A DNA stretch of 64,000 nt from Sycobia sp. Sy_11 (taxonomy: Eukaryota; Arthropoda; Insecta; Hymenoptera; Epichrysomallidae): NCBI GenBank assembly GCA_018907035.1, contig JACCIC010000004.1, forward strand, positions 1,493,001 through 1,557,000, read 5' to 3'. The position numbers were made by a program, and so were the translations under genes. Under the pieces are notes generated by a model that saw only the letters and a program-made list of their open reading frames with translations, did not search any database and was not told where the DNA came from. How positions within the stretch are numbered: position 1 is the first letter of the stretch; each line of letters starts with the position of its first letter. Shown one piece after another: positions 1 through 9,760 of this stretch.

Positions 1-760
1 TTCTACTATTAGCAAATATCTGCGAATGTTTTCGAAATACATCTATTAAAGCCTACGGTTTATGTCCTGCTCACTTTTACTCTACACCGGATTAACATTT
101 TAGCAGGTTTTAAAATAAGGAAAGTAGAATTAGAGCTTCTAACAGATGTTGGCATCTTATTATTTGTTGAGTCAGGCATTAGAGTTGGAATAAGTCAATA
201 CTGCAATCGATATGCAAAAGCAAATAGTCCATACAGGGGATCGTCAAATGATGAAAAAAATAAAATAAAGAAATTTGTATTATGATATTAATAATCTGTA
301 TGGATGGGCCATAGTAGAGCATTTACCGATTGGAATATTTAAGTGAGTCGAATATGAATCAAATCGTAACTTTTAAGTTATATTGCTGAAGTAGATTTGG
401 AGTAGCCTGAGGAAATACATGACAAACATAGTGATTTACCTTTTTGTGCAGAATATCGAACACCACCTGCTTCAAAACAGAAGAAGCTTTTTACTATATT
501 GAATGATGAAAAAAGGTATATAATTCATTATCGTGCCTTTAAGCAGGCGCTCGACAATGATGTTCGATTGAAAAAAGTACTTAGAATTTTGAATTTTGAA
601 GCGAATTTTGAAAAGCGAAAGTATGCAAAGAATGAGATTCAAAAACTTTTTTATAAACTGTTAATTAATGCTGTTTATGGGAAATGCATTGAGCAAAAGA
701 GATCTCGCGTTGATATACCCTTAGTAAATAAATTCACTTGTCGCGTCCTGCGACGTTATG
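1..760 (+). pseudogene. Broken B-family DNA polymerase (protein-primed, Polinton/virus-like)
   Basis: Pieces of a type-B DNA polymerase of the protein-primed sort are readable on the + strand in more than one frame. The polymerase motif A region, with an Asp followed by two Asn and Leu-Tyr-Gly-Trp, lies near 280-310. A conserved stretch ahead of it is at about 105-240. The longest open piece (499-897) carries the palm-domain segment around Ala-Val-Tyr-Gly-Lys near residues 57-62, after which the frame runs into a (TA)n tract. Frameshifts and stops separate the pieces, so this is a dead copy. Such polymerases are found in Polinton/Maverick elements, adintoviruses and linear plasmids. The capsid-like remnants at 4.4-8.6 kb suggest the first two, but whether all the pieces came from one element is inference. 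The left end may continue outside the window. Confidence 0.7.
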
Positions 761-763
<3 letters not shown>

Positions 764-816
<53 letters not shown>

Positions 817-836
817 AGGTATATATATATATACAC
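764..836. repeat. (TA)n microsatellite
   Basis: An uninterrupted TA run ends the polymerase-like homology, followed by a few degenerate units. It produces artificial Tyr-Ile reading frames on both strands. Confidence 0.95.
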
Positions 837-1022
837 ACAAATGTTGAACCAATTTTCATGGCTTGGTAAAGGCGCCTTTTTTTATCGCCGAGAGTAACCG
901 GACACCCTGTTGTCGTTAAACTGAGCGAAGGATGGTATGCCATCGATACATATGCATGTGCACGTACTTTTGTTTTGATAGACTAGTTACTATGTTAAGT
1001 ATAATTAATAAAATATTAATTA

Positions 1023-2308
1023 TCAGGTATGTGAATAAGTCTTTCCCGTTTTTTTTCAAATTTTGAGCCTTTATTGTGAAAAAATGGTTATAAATGAATT
1101 ATTGAAAGTATTGGCCATCGCTAGCTACAACTTTTTCCCATCTTTCTGGCAACATACGAATCCCGTTGCGAAAAAATTCGACCGGTTTGGCCTCTATCCA
1201 GTCATCCACCCATTTTTTGGCTTCCTCGTAGGAATGGAAGTGCTGGTCAGCCAGGCCATGCGTCATCGATCTGAAGAGATGGTAATCAGACGGAGCAACG
1301 TCTGGACTATACGGCGGGTGGGGTAGGACTTCCCATTTGAGCGTTTCTAAGTATGTTTTCACCGGCGGTGCAACATGTGGGTGAGCATTGTCATGTTGCA
1401 AAATAACTTTGTCGTGCCTGTCGGAGTATTGTGGCCGTTTTTCTCGCAGTGCGCGGCTCAAACGCATCAATTGTCGTCGATAGACCTCGCCTGTGATCCT
1501 TTCATTCGGTTTCAGAAGCTCATAGTAAACCACACCTAGCTGGTCCCACCATATACAGAGCATGAGCTTGGCGCCATGAATATTTGGCTTGGCCGTCGAT
1601 GATGTTGCATGGCCGGGTAGTCCCCATGATTTTCTTCGCTTCGGATTATCGTAACGTATCCACTTTTCATCGCCAGTCACGATACGATGCAGAAAACCCT
1701 TTCTTTTATGTCGCTGAAGCAACTGTTCGCAAGTGAAAAAACGCCGTTCGACGTCTCCCAGCTTCAGTTCGTACGGCACCCAATTTCCTTGCTTTTGGAT
1801 CATTCCCATGGCTTTCAAACGCTTGGAAATGGTTGTTCGGTCAACTCCCAATGCTTCAGCAAGTTCGTCTTGCATTTGACAAGAATCTTCATCAAGCAAA
1901 GTCACCAATTCTCGATCTTCAAAGATTTGCGGCCGCCCGGAACGCTCCTTGTCTTCCACGTCGAAATCACCGCTTTTGAAGCGTCGAAACCATCCGCGAA
2001 CACTTGAATCATCGACACAACCTTCTCCATAAGCCTCCTGAAGCAATCGATGCGTCTCGGCAGCAGATTTCTTCAAATTGAACCAATAAAGTGAAACTTC
2101 CCGCAAATGACGTCGACTCGGCTCAAATTTCGACATTTTCACAATATCAAAAATTTATGATGCGAAAAAATTTTAACTAATGTGTTAGTATGGAATTGTT
2201 GACATATGAATAAGCTTTGATTATGACATATGTAACCATTGAATACTCGCACAGTATTGGTGGCGCCATCTCTTACAAAAAACGGGAAAGACTTATTCAC
2301 ACTCCTAA
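1023..2308 (-). mobile_element. Mariner transposon, mauritiana type, apparently complete
   Basis: This 1,286-bp element is flanked by TA at 1021-1022 and 2309-2310, the target duplication expected of mariner. Its terminal inverted repeats of about 30 bp share GTGAATAAGTCTTTCCCG, differ at only a few outer positions, and end in a run of T. The length and the single intronless transposase gene inside are typical of the family. The element lies beside the polymerase remnant. Nothing in it is obviously broken, so it looks recently inserted compared with the other mariner at 5.3-6.5 kb. Confidence 0.93.
1099..2142 (-). CDS. Mariner transposase, full length
   Basis: The 347-aa open frame encodes a mariner transposase, which cuts and pastes the surrounding element in the nucleus at TA sites. 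The N-terminal paired-like helix-turn-helix DNA-binding region spans about residues 8-120. It is followed by the WVPYEL linker motif (121-126; WVPHEL in most relatives). The catalytic acidic residues are D158, D251 and D286, with exactly 34 residues between the last two (the D,D34D signature), and the YSPDVAPSDYHLF block is present. Starting at the second Met (residue 3) would give 345 aa, the same length as Drosophila Mos1, so either start is possible. Conservation around TGDEKW and the C-terminal LPERWEK places it in the mauritiana subfamily. There is no stop or frameshift. Activity is not proven. Confidence 0.95.
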   Translation of the reverse strand: MKMSKFEPSRRHLREVSLYWFNLKKSAAETHRLLQEAYGEGCVDDSSVRGWFRRFKSGDFDVEDKERSGRPQIFEDRELVTLLDEDSCQMQDELAEALGVDRTTISKRLKAMGMIQKQGNWVPYELKLGDVERRFFTCEQLLQRHKRKGFLHRIVTGDEKWIRYDNPKRRKSWGLPGHATSSTAKPNIHGAKLMLCIWWDQLGVVYYELLKPNERITGEVYRRQLMRLSRALREKRPQYSDRHDKVILQHDNAHPHVAPPVKTYLETLKWEVLPHPPYSPDVAPSDYHLFRSMTHGLADQHFHSYEEAKKWVDDWIEAKPVEFFRNGIRMLPERWEKVVASDGQYFQ

Positions 2309-2359
2309 TATTGTAAGTAGAATGATGGATTAACAAACTTTTAAATATATATTAGAGTG

Positions 2360-2810
2360 TGATATAAAGATCAGTTTAATAATTGTAAAATGTAGAACAA
2401 ACCAAACCATTTAGATTAATAATGTTAGTCCAATTACGATATTATGTTAATAGAATGTTAATAACAATATACTTTGTAAAATATATAAAATAAATCGAAT
2501 AATAGACTAAGTGATTTCTAACTTATAGTATAAAGATTAGTTTAGTTAATAATAAAAGATTACGTAAATAATTATAACGTAGAGCAAAACCGAAACATTA
2601 AGATTAATAATATTAGTTCAGAATGTTAGTAGTTATATACTTTATAAGATACGTAAAATAAATTAAATAATAGAGTAAAAGTTCTATCTTATGGTATAAA
2701 GATTAGTTTAGTTAATAAAATAAAAGGTTATGTAAAATTAATAATTATAAACGTAACAAACGGTTAAGGTATTAATTAATGATCGTATTTTATAATGTCG
2801 CTATAAGTTG
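2360..2810. repeat. Tandem repeat, period about 166 bp, about 2.6 copies
   Basis: Diverged AT-rich copies start near 2362, 2529 and 2695, each opening with a segment like TATAAAGATTAGTTTA and followed by an ATTAATAAT-rich part. Copies 2 and 3 are the more similar. No coding potential is seen. Confidence 0.7.
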
Positions 2811-3068
2811 TTGTTCATGATCATAGCAGATGCGTTATATTTAAAAAATTAAATATTGTAAGAAAGCGAACAAAGGAGTTTATATTATATAAACGAAATT
2901 TGACCCCTTCATTGGCTTTCCTTACGATCGCTCAGATGAATTTCCACGAAAATTTTGGACGGCCTTTTTTACTTTGTCCGGACCACATATAAATATGAGT
3001 CGGACGAAGCGAAAAATCACTTCCGATCGGGATTTCAACTAGGTCAGATCGATCCGGTAGTTATAACC

Positions 3069-3160
3069 CTTAGAATTTTTCCAACTTTTTCAGACTTAGA
3101 ATTTTTTCAACTTTTTCGAAATTAGAATTTTTTCAACTTTTTCGGACTTAGGATTTTTCT
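3069..3160. repeat. 26-bp tandem repeat, 3-4 copies
   Basis: Units starting at 3069, 3095, 3121 and 3147 read CTTAGAATTTTTTCAACTTT with small changes, then TTCGRA. A decayed continuation may run to about 3250. Confidence 0.85.
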
Positions 3161-3419
3161 GACCTAGATTTTTTTTGCGACTTTTAACCTTTGAGATATT
3201 TCGTATTTTTCAGACTATGAAATTTTTCGTGTTTCTCGAACTTCATCTTGTACGCGTTAACTAACTTTGTATACCCGACTTATATCTAGTTTATTTTTAT
3301 ATATTATACGGTTGTATAAGAAGTACTTCAAAGAAGTAAATAAATAGTAAGTAACCAACAATATTTATCGTTTATCCTTATTAACATTATTTGTCCGTAA
3401 TCTCCACTAAACCTAATCG

Positions 3420-3421
<2 letters not shown>

Positions 3422-3462
<41 letters not shown>
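3422..3462. repeat. (TA)n microsatellite
   Basis: A plain TA run just before the 63-bp tandem array. Confidence 0.95.
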
Positions 3463-3464
<2 letters not shown>

Positions 3465-3474
3465 TATCAGTTAC

Positions 3475-3850
3475 CTGTATTTTTCTGAGTAGGCTAAACG
3501 GGTGGGACTCTAGGAGTCCTGTACACGGAAGCCACTCCTGTAACTTTTCTGAGTAGGCTAAACGGGTGGGACTCTAGCAGTCCTGTACACGGAAGCCACT
3601 CCTGTATTTTTCTGAGTAGGCTAAACGGGTGGGACTCTAGCAGTCCTGTACACGGAAGCCACTCCACTAATTTTCTGAGCAGGCTAAACGGGTGGGACTC
3701 TAGCAGTCCTGTACACGGAAGCCTCTCCGGTAGTTTTGCTGAGTAGGCTAAACGGGTGGGACTCTCGTACTCCTGTACACGGAAGCCGCTCCGGTAGTTT
3801 TGCTGAGTAGGCTAAACGGGTGGGACTCTCGTAGTCCTGTACACGGAACC
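3475..3850. repeat. 63-bp minisatellite, six copies
   Basis: Six copies, starting near 3481, 3545, 3608, 3671, 3734 and 3798, contain GAGTAGGCTAAACGGGTGGG, then a variable ACTCTAGSAG segment, then CCTGTACACGGAAGCC. The period is 63-64 bp. The first four copies resemble each other (ACTCCT/ACTCCA joints). The last two share TTTTGCTGAG and TCTCGTA, so they form a second sub-type. The array is much richer in G+C than its surroundings. No function is assigned. Its position next to other simple tandem repeats would fit the non-coding end of a retroelement, which is inference only. Confidence 0.93.
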
Positions 3851-4200
3851 TTTCGTCCTAGTAGACAAGACTGAGGAAAAGAATCTTAGTACGGGAGCAT
3901 ATAAACGAAGTCAAATTACGAATTAGGTAGTAAACTCGCGATTTACAGATCGGCCAAGACTGCCTAGGTTCGATATCCATCTAAAAACGCGTACACCTCG
4001 GCTCACCGGCCCCACATCCCTGGCTAGTAGTCGAGAGACTAGGCCAAAAATAGGGGCAAATTACTGTCCGGTCTCTCGCGGAAGCACATCGTCGCGCATA
4101 GAACCGGGTGGGCACTCATCATTATATACGAGTATGTATATATAGTGCGGGACGTCACACACTGGTCGATATAAAGCAGAGTCACGCATATCTCGACCTA
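3851..4200. other. GC-richer unassigned segment
   Basis: Following the minisatellite is about 350 bp of mixed composition with short GC-rich patches, for example around 3995-4020 and 4075-4110, and no open frame. It is probably part of the same repeat as the array, but I recognise no family. Confidence 0.3.
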
Positions 4201-4439
4201 ATTATCATAGCTGTGCAATTTTCAATGAAAATTTAGTTGCCATTCAGCTGAAAAAACAAGTGTGACAATTATAGACAAGTCTATATTTGTTGGGCTTTAT
4301 ATCCTCAATTCATCAAAGACATTAGTCGATGATTTTCACTACTCCTACATGAAATAGCATGTCAGCGAAAAATGTAAACTCTTGTATACTGATACTGATT
4401 GCCTGATATGTGAAGTAAAGGACATTGATGTGATTCATT

Positions 4440-5293
4440 AAAAGTTTTAAATTTTGATTCCAGTTCTAATTGATACTGATCGGTTTCATAATATTTTTAT
4501 CGATATTACTCATTCTTTCTTCCAATTTAAATTGATATTCATTATATGTATAATATTTTTCATAAAGCTCTTTGAATTTCCCTTCTGTCATCCTGCCATT
4601 TTGATCATACTGTTTCTCGTTTTCTTGTAGAAATTGAACAACTTCGTTAATTCTCAATGATGCTGTATTTAGTTCCTTCTGCAAGATTTAATACAACGTT
4701 TTTACACAAACTACATTAGAAGCTTCAGTAGCTTCTACAACATTGCAAAGCCTTTTATTGTCTAAATCAAAATTCTCACCTGCTATAAAATTGAATCCAT
4801 TGCCTGGAGAACATTTACTCACCTTCGAGTCTCTCAAATTTCATTCAAACAAGTCCAGATTCTATTGTTGTATTTCTTATTTCCAGCTCTATTGTTCGGC
4901 AATTAGTCTCTGAGTCTCCCGACAAGCTCATTAAGATCATCCCAATAAACTAAATCTATCGAAGAATTATTCTTTGCTATTTTATAATATATTTAGGTAT
5001 AAGACCCCCTTTCTTTTATTGCTACTACTTATACTGCGAAAAATTAGTGCGATGATATTAAAATATTTTTTACTTCTGGACTAGCGTATAGATTCAATTT
5101 TGTTATGTTTTTTACACTGTGAATTTGCTACTTTCAGTATATTATCATAATTTTCACGATCAGATAAATTACACTACTCTCATCTGGCTGCTTTTAAAAG
5201 AGCAATTCCATAAGATCAATACTTAGGATAAGTTATATCTCTCATTTTTACTGTCTTATTATTAAATTCTATTGCAGAATCACCAAGCACATA
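4440..5293 (-). pseudogene. Remnants of a virus-like accessory gene
   Basis: On the minus strand, short open pieces follow one another in different frames. One at 5290-5210 runs up to the edge of the mariner at 5,294 and appears to continue beyond it at 6,457-6,510. One lies near 4,960-4,850 and contains a YWDDLNELV-like segment. The largest is a 72-aa piece (4684-4466), rich in Glu, Lys and Gln and likely helical. I recognise these as parts of an uncharacterised protein that in insect genomes accompanies capsid-like genes of Polinton/adintovirus-like elements. Stops and shifts show it is dead. The family link is from memory of general patterns, with moderate certainty. Confidence 0.45.
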
Positions 5294-6456
5294 TTAGGAG
5301 GCGAACTTAGTTTCTGACTTCCACGTTTAGAAGGCGATATAAGTAGTATGATGTTTCGTATCTAATACTAATTTTTTAGTTTTAGCATTTACCAATAAAA
5401 TTTAGTTAACAGGCGCCATCATCTGTTTAAACATTATAATTTTTTGATCAGTATAAAATTAATCGTGATAAATCGTTTTTTCGACATGTCCTTTTGCACT
5501 CTTTTCATTTGAAAAAAGTGTAGCAGAAACTTATCGATTGCTACAAGAATATTCTGGTGAAGAATCATAAGCCCCATCGCTTACAACATGTAAAAAGTAG
5601 TTTCAGCGGTTTAGAATGGAGATACGGATGTTAATGATAAAGAACGTTCTGGTCAACCGAAAAAATTTGAAGATAGTGAATTGCAAGCATTATTAAAAAG
5701 AACTCGCTAATAAGTTAGGAGTCAGTGACAGCAGTTGACAAACGTTTACATGCGATGGAAAAGCTTCCTAAAGAAGGAAAATGGATTCCACACGATTTGA
5801 CTGAAAGTACCATTATGAATCGATATAATATCGTACTGTCTTGCTTATCATGTAAAAAAGAAGAGTTTTCTGTGACTGATTATGACTGGTGATGAAAAAG
5901 TCATCGATGAACCCAGGCCAACCGTCTACATCGACACCAAAACGGAACATTCGCGGCTAAAAGGTTTTGCTGTGCATTTGGTGGAACCAACAGGGTGTGC
6001 TGTATAACGACCTGTTAGAACCAAATAAAACCGTCACTGCCGAGGTATACAAACGCCAACTGATTGATGTGCAACAGAAATTGATCGAACATAGATCAGC
6101 AATCGTGAATAATAGGCGCAAAGTCATTCTCTGGTATGACAGCGCTCGGTCACACGTTGCGAAAGCCGTCAAAAACAACCTGTTGGAGCTCAAATGGGAA
6201 ATGTTGCTGTACCCAACGTACTCGCCAGATATAGCTCATTCCGATTACCGCCTATTCAGATCGATGCAATACGACCTCGTTGATACGCACTTCCGACATG
6301 TTCAAGAAGTGCGAGAATTTGTGTGAAAATTAAGCTAACATATATCCATTTACCAAGTGCAAAAATTAAGCTAATTACCATCAAAATCAAATCCATTTAC
6401 CATCAAAAATGTCTTGCTTCCGTTTAAAAATATCGGGAACTGAGTTCGCCTCCTGA
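5294..6456 (+). mobile_element. Decayed mariner transposon
   Basis: Imperfect inverted repeats mark this 1,163-bp copy, AGGAGGCGAACTTAGTTTC at the left and its complement with one change near 6432-6454. TA duplications lie at 5292-5293 and 6457-6458. Transposase homology on the + strand starts near 5,490 and is broken by several stops and shifts. The best open piece (5967-6326) holds the second catalytic Asp region (altered, near the SARSHVA segment) and the YSPDIAHSDY block, then stops early. The TGDEK motif is visible near 5,889-5,903 in another frame. Its terminal repeats differ from those of the mariner at 1,023, so it is another lineage. It interrupts the virus-like gene remnants. Confidence 0.85.
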
Positions 6457-7620
6457 TATATATCTCCAACAGTTCTCACTCCGTTTATTTTACTGTGGCT
6501 TTCATCTAGTAATGATCTAGTAATTAAAAGGAGAAATTACTACTATTTCCATTGGTAGTTACGAGATTGATGATATAAATCCATTTTCATCAAATATATT
6601 GAAATCTAAGGGAATTGAATTTTTCTTAAAAACTAATAATGTATACTACAAATATATTTAGAAGTGAAATTAAGTGCTATTTCCCGTTAGATCTTAAACC
6701 TCAAAAATCAATCGATCGAGTCCTGGGATTTACTCTTTGTATTCTCAAGGAAAATATAGAATACTGTTCTGATTTACCTGTGAAAATATTCAAAATCAAC
6801 GCATTCCAAGTCGAATGTAACATTACTGCAGGAGTTTTCATTAACAACCAAAAGTTCATACTGTTCATGAATTTTTTCCCAGTATTCCTCCAGAATATAC
6901 AATCATAAAAATTCCATCACATGTTTTATATATTTACCATTTAGTGTTAAGGGGGTATCTCTAGTCTTTTTGCATAAATTTTCAAGATTTTTTTCTTGCA
7001 GAAAACTTTATTATCACACTACAATTTTTTTATCAATTCAATTATCACACTACAAGCTTGCTTTTTTTGGCTGACATCATATCTTGACACAGGAAGCTCT
7101 GAAATGAAAAATTCAAAAAGCATATTAAAGTATAAGAAAGTGGCTATAGCCCGTACTAAAATCAAGAAGTTTAAGTAAAATAAAAACAAAATGGCGGGTT
7201 TTTCTAATTTTCGGCTTATTTTTTGAGGTTATGTTGTTTAAAAAAGTGCTCAAATGTAATCGAATATTCATAATTCTAGTACAGGCTATAGCCACTTTCT
7301 TATACTTTAATATGCTTTTTGAATTTTTCATTTCAGAGCTTACTGTGTCAAGATATGATGTCAGCCAAAAAAAGCAAGCTTCGTTGTGGCAGCCATATCT
7401 AAGCCATATTGGATGAAAAATGAAAAAAAAATTTTTTTGGAAGACTTCAATATGTATTTTTTTAATATAAAAAAAATTGTAGTGTGATAATAAAGTTTAC
7501 TGCAAGACAAAAATCTTGAAAATGTATGCAAAAAGACTAGAGATGCCCCCTTAAATGTATAGATAATATTCAAATCAGAATTGTCGATCAGGACGAAAAC
7601 TTAGTTGATTTTCGAAAAGA
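6457..7620 (+). pseudogene. Capsid-like (penton-like) gene remnant, split by a MITE
   Basis: Homology to a conserved structural protein of Polinton/adintovirus-like elements starts near 6,515 (SYEI segment). It continues in the open piece 6639-6908, shifts frame near 6,850, and resumes after the inserted element at about 7,555-7,620 with an RIVDQD segment. At least two frameshifts outside the insertion make it a pseudogene. If the 600-bp element and one TTAA are ignored, the frame reads on across the junction, which supports the insertion reading. The minor-capsid or penton-like label is a family-level judgement. Only decayed fragments are present. Confidence 0.55.
6951..7550. mobile_element. 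600-bp foldback MITE with TTAA target site (piggyBac-like)
   Basis: The element is bounded by TTAA at 6947-6950 and 7551-7554. It begins GGGGGTATCTCTAGTC and ends with the complement of nearly the same sequence. The inverted arms are long: the outer part covers about 6951-7030 and 7470-7550, and an inner part covers about 7065-7155 and 7285-7385, leaving a middle of about 130 bp. The left arm has a small internal duplication of ATTATCACACTACAA. Open frames inside mirror one another because of the palindrome and are not genes. TTAA duplication is the hallmark of piggyBac-type transposition, and no transposase is encoded. Confidence 0.9.
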
Positions 7621-7659
7621 GGAAATCACTATTAGACTTCATTATAATAGGAATTGTTT

Positions 7660-7790
7660 ATAATTCTAAAATGCATATAAGTACTTCGTCAGGGCAATTG
7701 ACAATCGATAGATCGAAGGGTTTGAAACCATTAACACCGAAGAACATTCGGTTCCTACAAATTCTGAGTCTAAAAGTTCGTGGAAAAAAT
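7660..7790 (+). pseudogene. Short virus-like ORF remnant
   Basis: A short frame between the two capsid-like remnants carries the segment LKPLTPKNIRFLQ. In related elements a very small protein with such a Leu-Thr-Pro core sits between the capsid genes, and I place this here on position and that motif. Its ends are not clear and its function is unknown. Confidence 0.35.
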
Positions 7791-7822
7791 TACCTGTATA
7801 TTTTTCTGCAGCTTTCTCAAAA

Positions 7823-8600
7823 ATGAACGAAATTCTAACAATTCAATCAGGTGTCACATTCAATGAGTCAAAGGCTCATTATGAAATATACGCATATCAA
7901 CCATACACAGCACTTAACTTTGATTATAATGATGAAATTCGTATTTCTATCCAACACCAAAATCTGTGTCTTCTGCCATCACATAGTGCTCTATCCATAT
8001 CTATGGAAAATTACAAAAAACTGATAGAAATGCGCCATATAAATCTAGATTTCTCAACAATGGTATTTGTCATCTTTTTGATGAAATTCTCGCTACGAAA
8101 TTAATATTGTTGAAATAGATAAAATGTAAAAATGTCGGATTGAGTAGTATCATGAAAGAACTTTTTCTGGTAAGATTAAGATCGAACCTGAGTGCCATAA
8201 TCCACGAAGATGCTAGAGTAGGTAATAATACTACATATGATGAATATAACATAAAAATTAAAAAAAAATCGAATGTTTCATGCCTTATGTCATTGCTGCT
8301 TTTAAGAAAAAAATCCTACTTTAAAACTTCATTGGCAAAGATAATGCCATCTCATTGTGTTATTGTGCACGGAAATTATTAGAATATCCTGTTCTACCAA
8401 GCGCCAACAAGTATGTCTGGACAGTGATAACTACCAATCAAGTGGAAAAACCACGTTATGTGATTCTCGGCTTATAGGTAAAGAAAAAATATGAAGCAAC
8501 TGCAAATACTAGTCGTTTTAATCATTGCAATCTTAATAACGTGAGACTTTTCTTCATATATTCTCCATACAGGCGTTATTGATCTCGATAGAAAAGGAAA
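7823..8600 (+). pseudogene. Major-capsid-like gene remnant
   Basis: The open piece 7823-8104 starts with Met and matches the N-terminal part of a capsid-like protein common in insect virus-like elements. The frame then shifts near 8,070. Later pieces at about 8140-8382, 8,383-8,480 (containing YVWTV and KPRYVILG) and 8,500-8,590 continue the same protein in changing frames. Five or more breaks show long decay. In related Polinton/adintovirus-like elements this would be the double-jelly-roll capsid protein. That functional label is inference, while the collinear fragments are visible in the sequence. Confidence 0.55.
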
Positions 8601-9179
8601 ATGTCAATTAAATAAATATTTTCTATATAGATAAAAAATTGAGGAGAATTTAAGGGAAATTTTCAGAAATTAATATTTAGGCGCGTTAAGTTATGCAGAC
8701 AATAATTATCTTATTATCATTTCGTTAATATTAATGTATAAAATAATTATTTAATTCAATTACACAATTATTTGTGTCATAACATTTGATATTACATAAA
8801 ATTATGAACGTTTAAGTGCAGTTTTCGGATTAATTGCATCGTTAATTGCAAATTATATAATAAGGTAGGAACATACGAGTATCATTTACGTTTGGATAAA
8901 TAATAAAATCCGAGTTTCAGAACCTCGCAAGTTCAAAGGACTGTTTTTGGAAATGAATATATGTTTATATGTTTAATTTAATAGCTTATATGCGAATTCC
9001 AATAAACTAATGGAATTCCTTGTCAAAAAAAAATAATTTTTTAAAAGATGAATTTTGTTTTATCATTTTCATTTATCTTTAAAAATTACTTACTGATTAC
9101 AATATAAAGCTTACATATCATAATAAATTTCAATATAAATATAAAGTTTAAATTACAATGTACATTTAAAAGGAAGGAA
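8601..9179. other. AT-rich non-coding DNA
   Basis: No open frames, inverted repeats or known motifs are recognised here. It separates the virus-like remnants from the non-LTR fragment. Confidence 0.5.
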
Positions 9180-9760
9180 TATTTCCGAAAATTTTTTAGG
9201 GACACCAAGAAATCGTGGTCAATAGCTTAAATTATTCTCGCAAGTTTGTTACTACGGTTGCTCGAATGAGAACTAGTCACTATAATCTAGCCTTCTCACT
9301 CGGTCAAATTAACGTAGTTTCCACGTCTACCTGTCAGTGCAATGAAGTGGAAGAAGATTTTAGCCACGTTCTATAGCAATGCAAAATTCATGAAAAACAT
9401 CGGATAACCCTTCTGAATAACCTCTTTTATTTAAAATACTGTCTCCCAGTGAACGTAGAATTGTTAATAGAAAAGCCAGATTTACAAGGTTGTCAATATA
9501 TTTTTAATTTTCTCAACAATTGTAATTTAAAAATTAAATTTTTTACTCTCAATTAGCGCATGATGAATGTAAAACTAAAACTGTAACACTAAAAGATGTA
9601 TTACGTATGTATACACATATCAACTTACACATTCTATGTACTACCACTTGCTTCTACTTAATGCTTTAACTTTACATATAATAAAACTTATTATATGTAA
9701 AGCTGAAATAGACCGAAATCGGTCTGAAAGGCTTAATAAATAAAAAAACAACATAAAGTA
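9180..9760 (+). pseudogene. 3' end of a non-LTR retrotransposon
   Basis: A frame from about 9,234 reads ARMRTSHYNLAFSLG, then a zinc-binding C-x-C at 9332-9340, His at 9364 and Cys at 9379. That is the Cys-Cys-His-Cys pattern found at the C-terminus of R1/Jockey-group polyproteins after the reverse transcriptase. A TAG stop at 9373 lies inside the motif. The frame runs to about 9,545, followed by a 3' tail ending near 9,735-9,755 in TTAATAAATAAAAAAAC. It is 5'-truncated, as usual for such copies. The clade is not resolved. Confidence 0.7.

Noticed and set aside
3960..3980. tRNA B-box-like string (AGGTTCGATATCC)
   Set aside because: No matching A box or cloverleaf could be drawn around it, so it is not called a tRNA.
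6996..7573. Four mirrored frames of 60-70 aa on both strands
   Set aside because: They come from the palindromic arms of the 600-bp MITE and read the same sequence in opposite directions.
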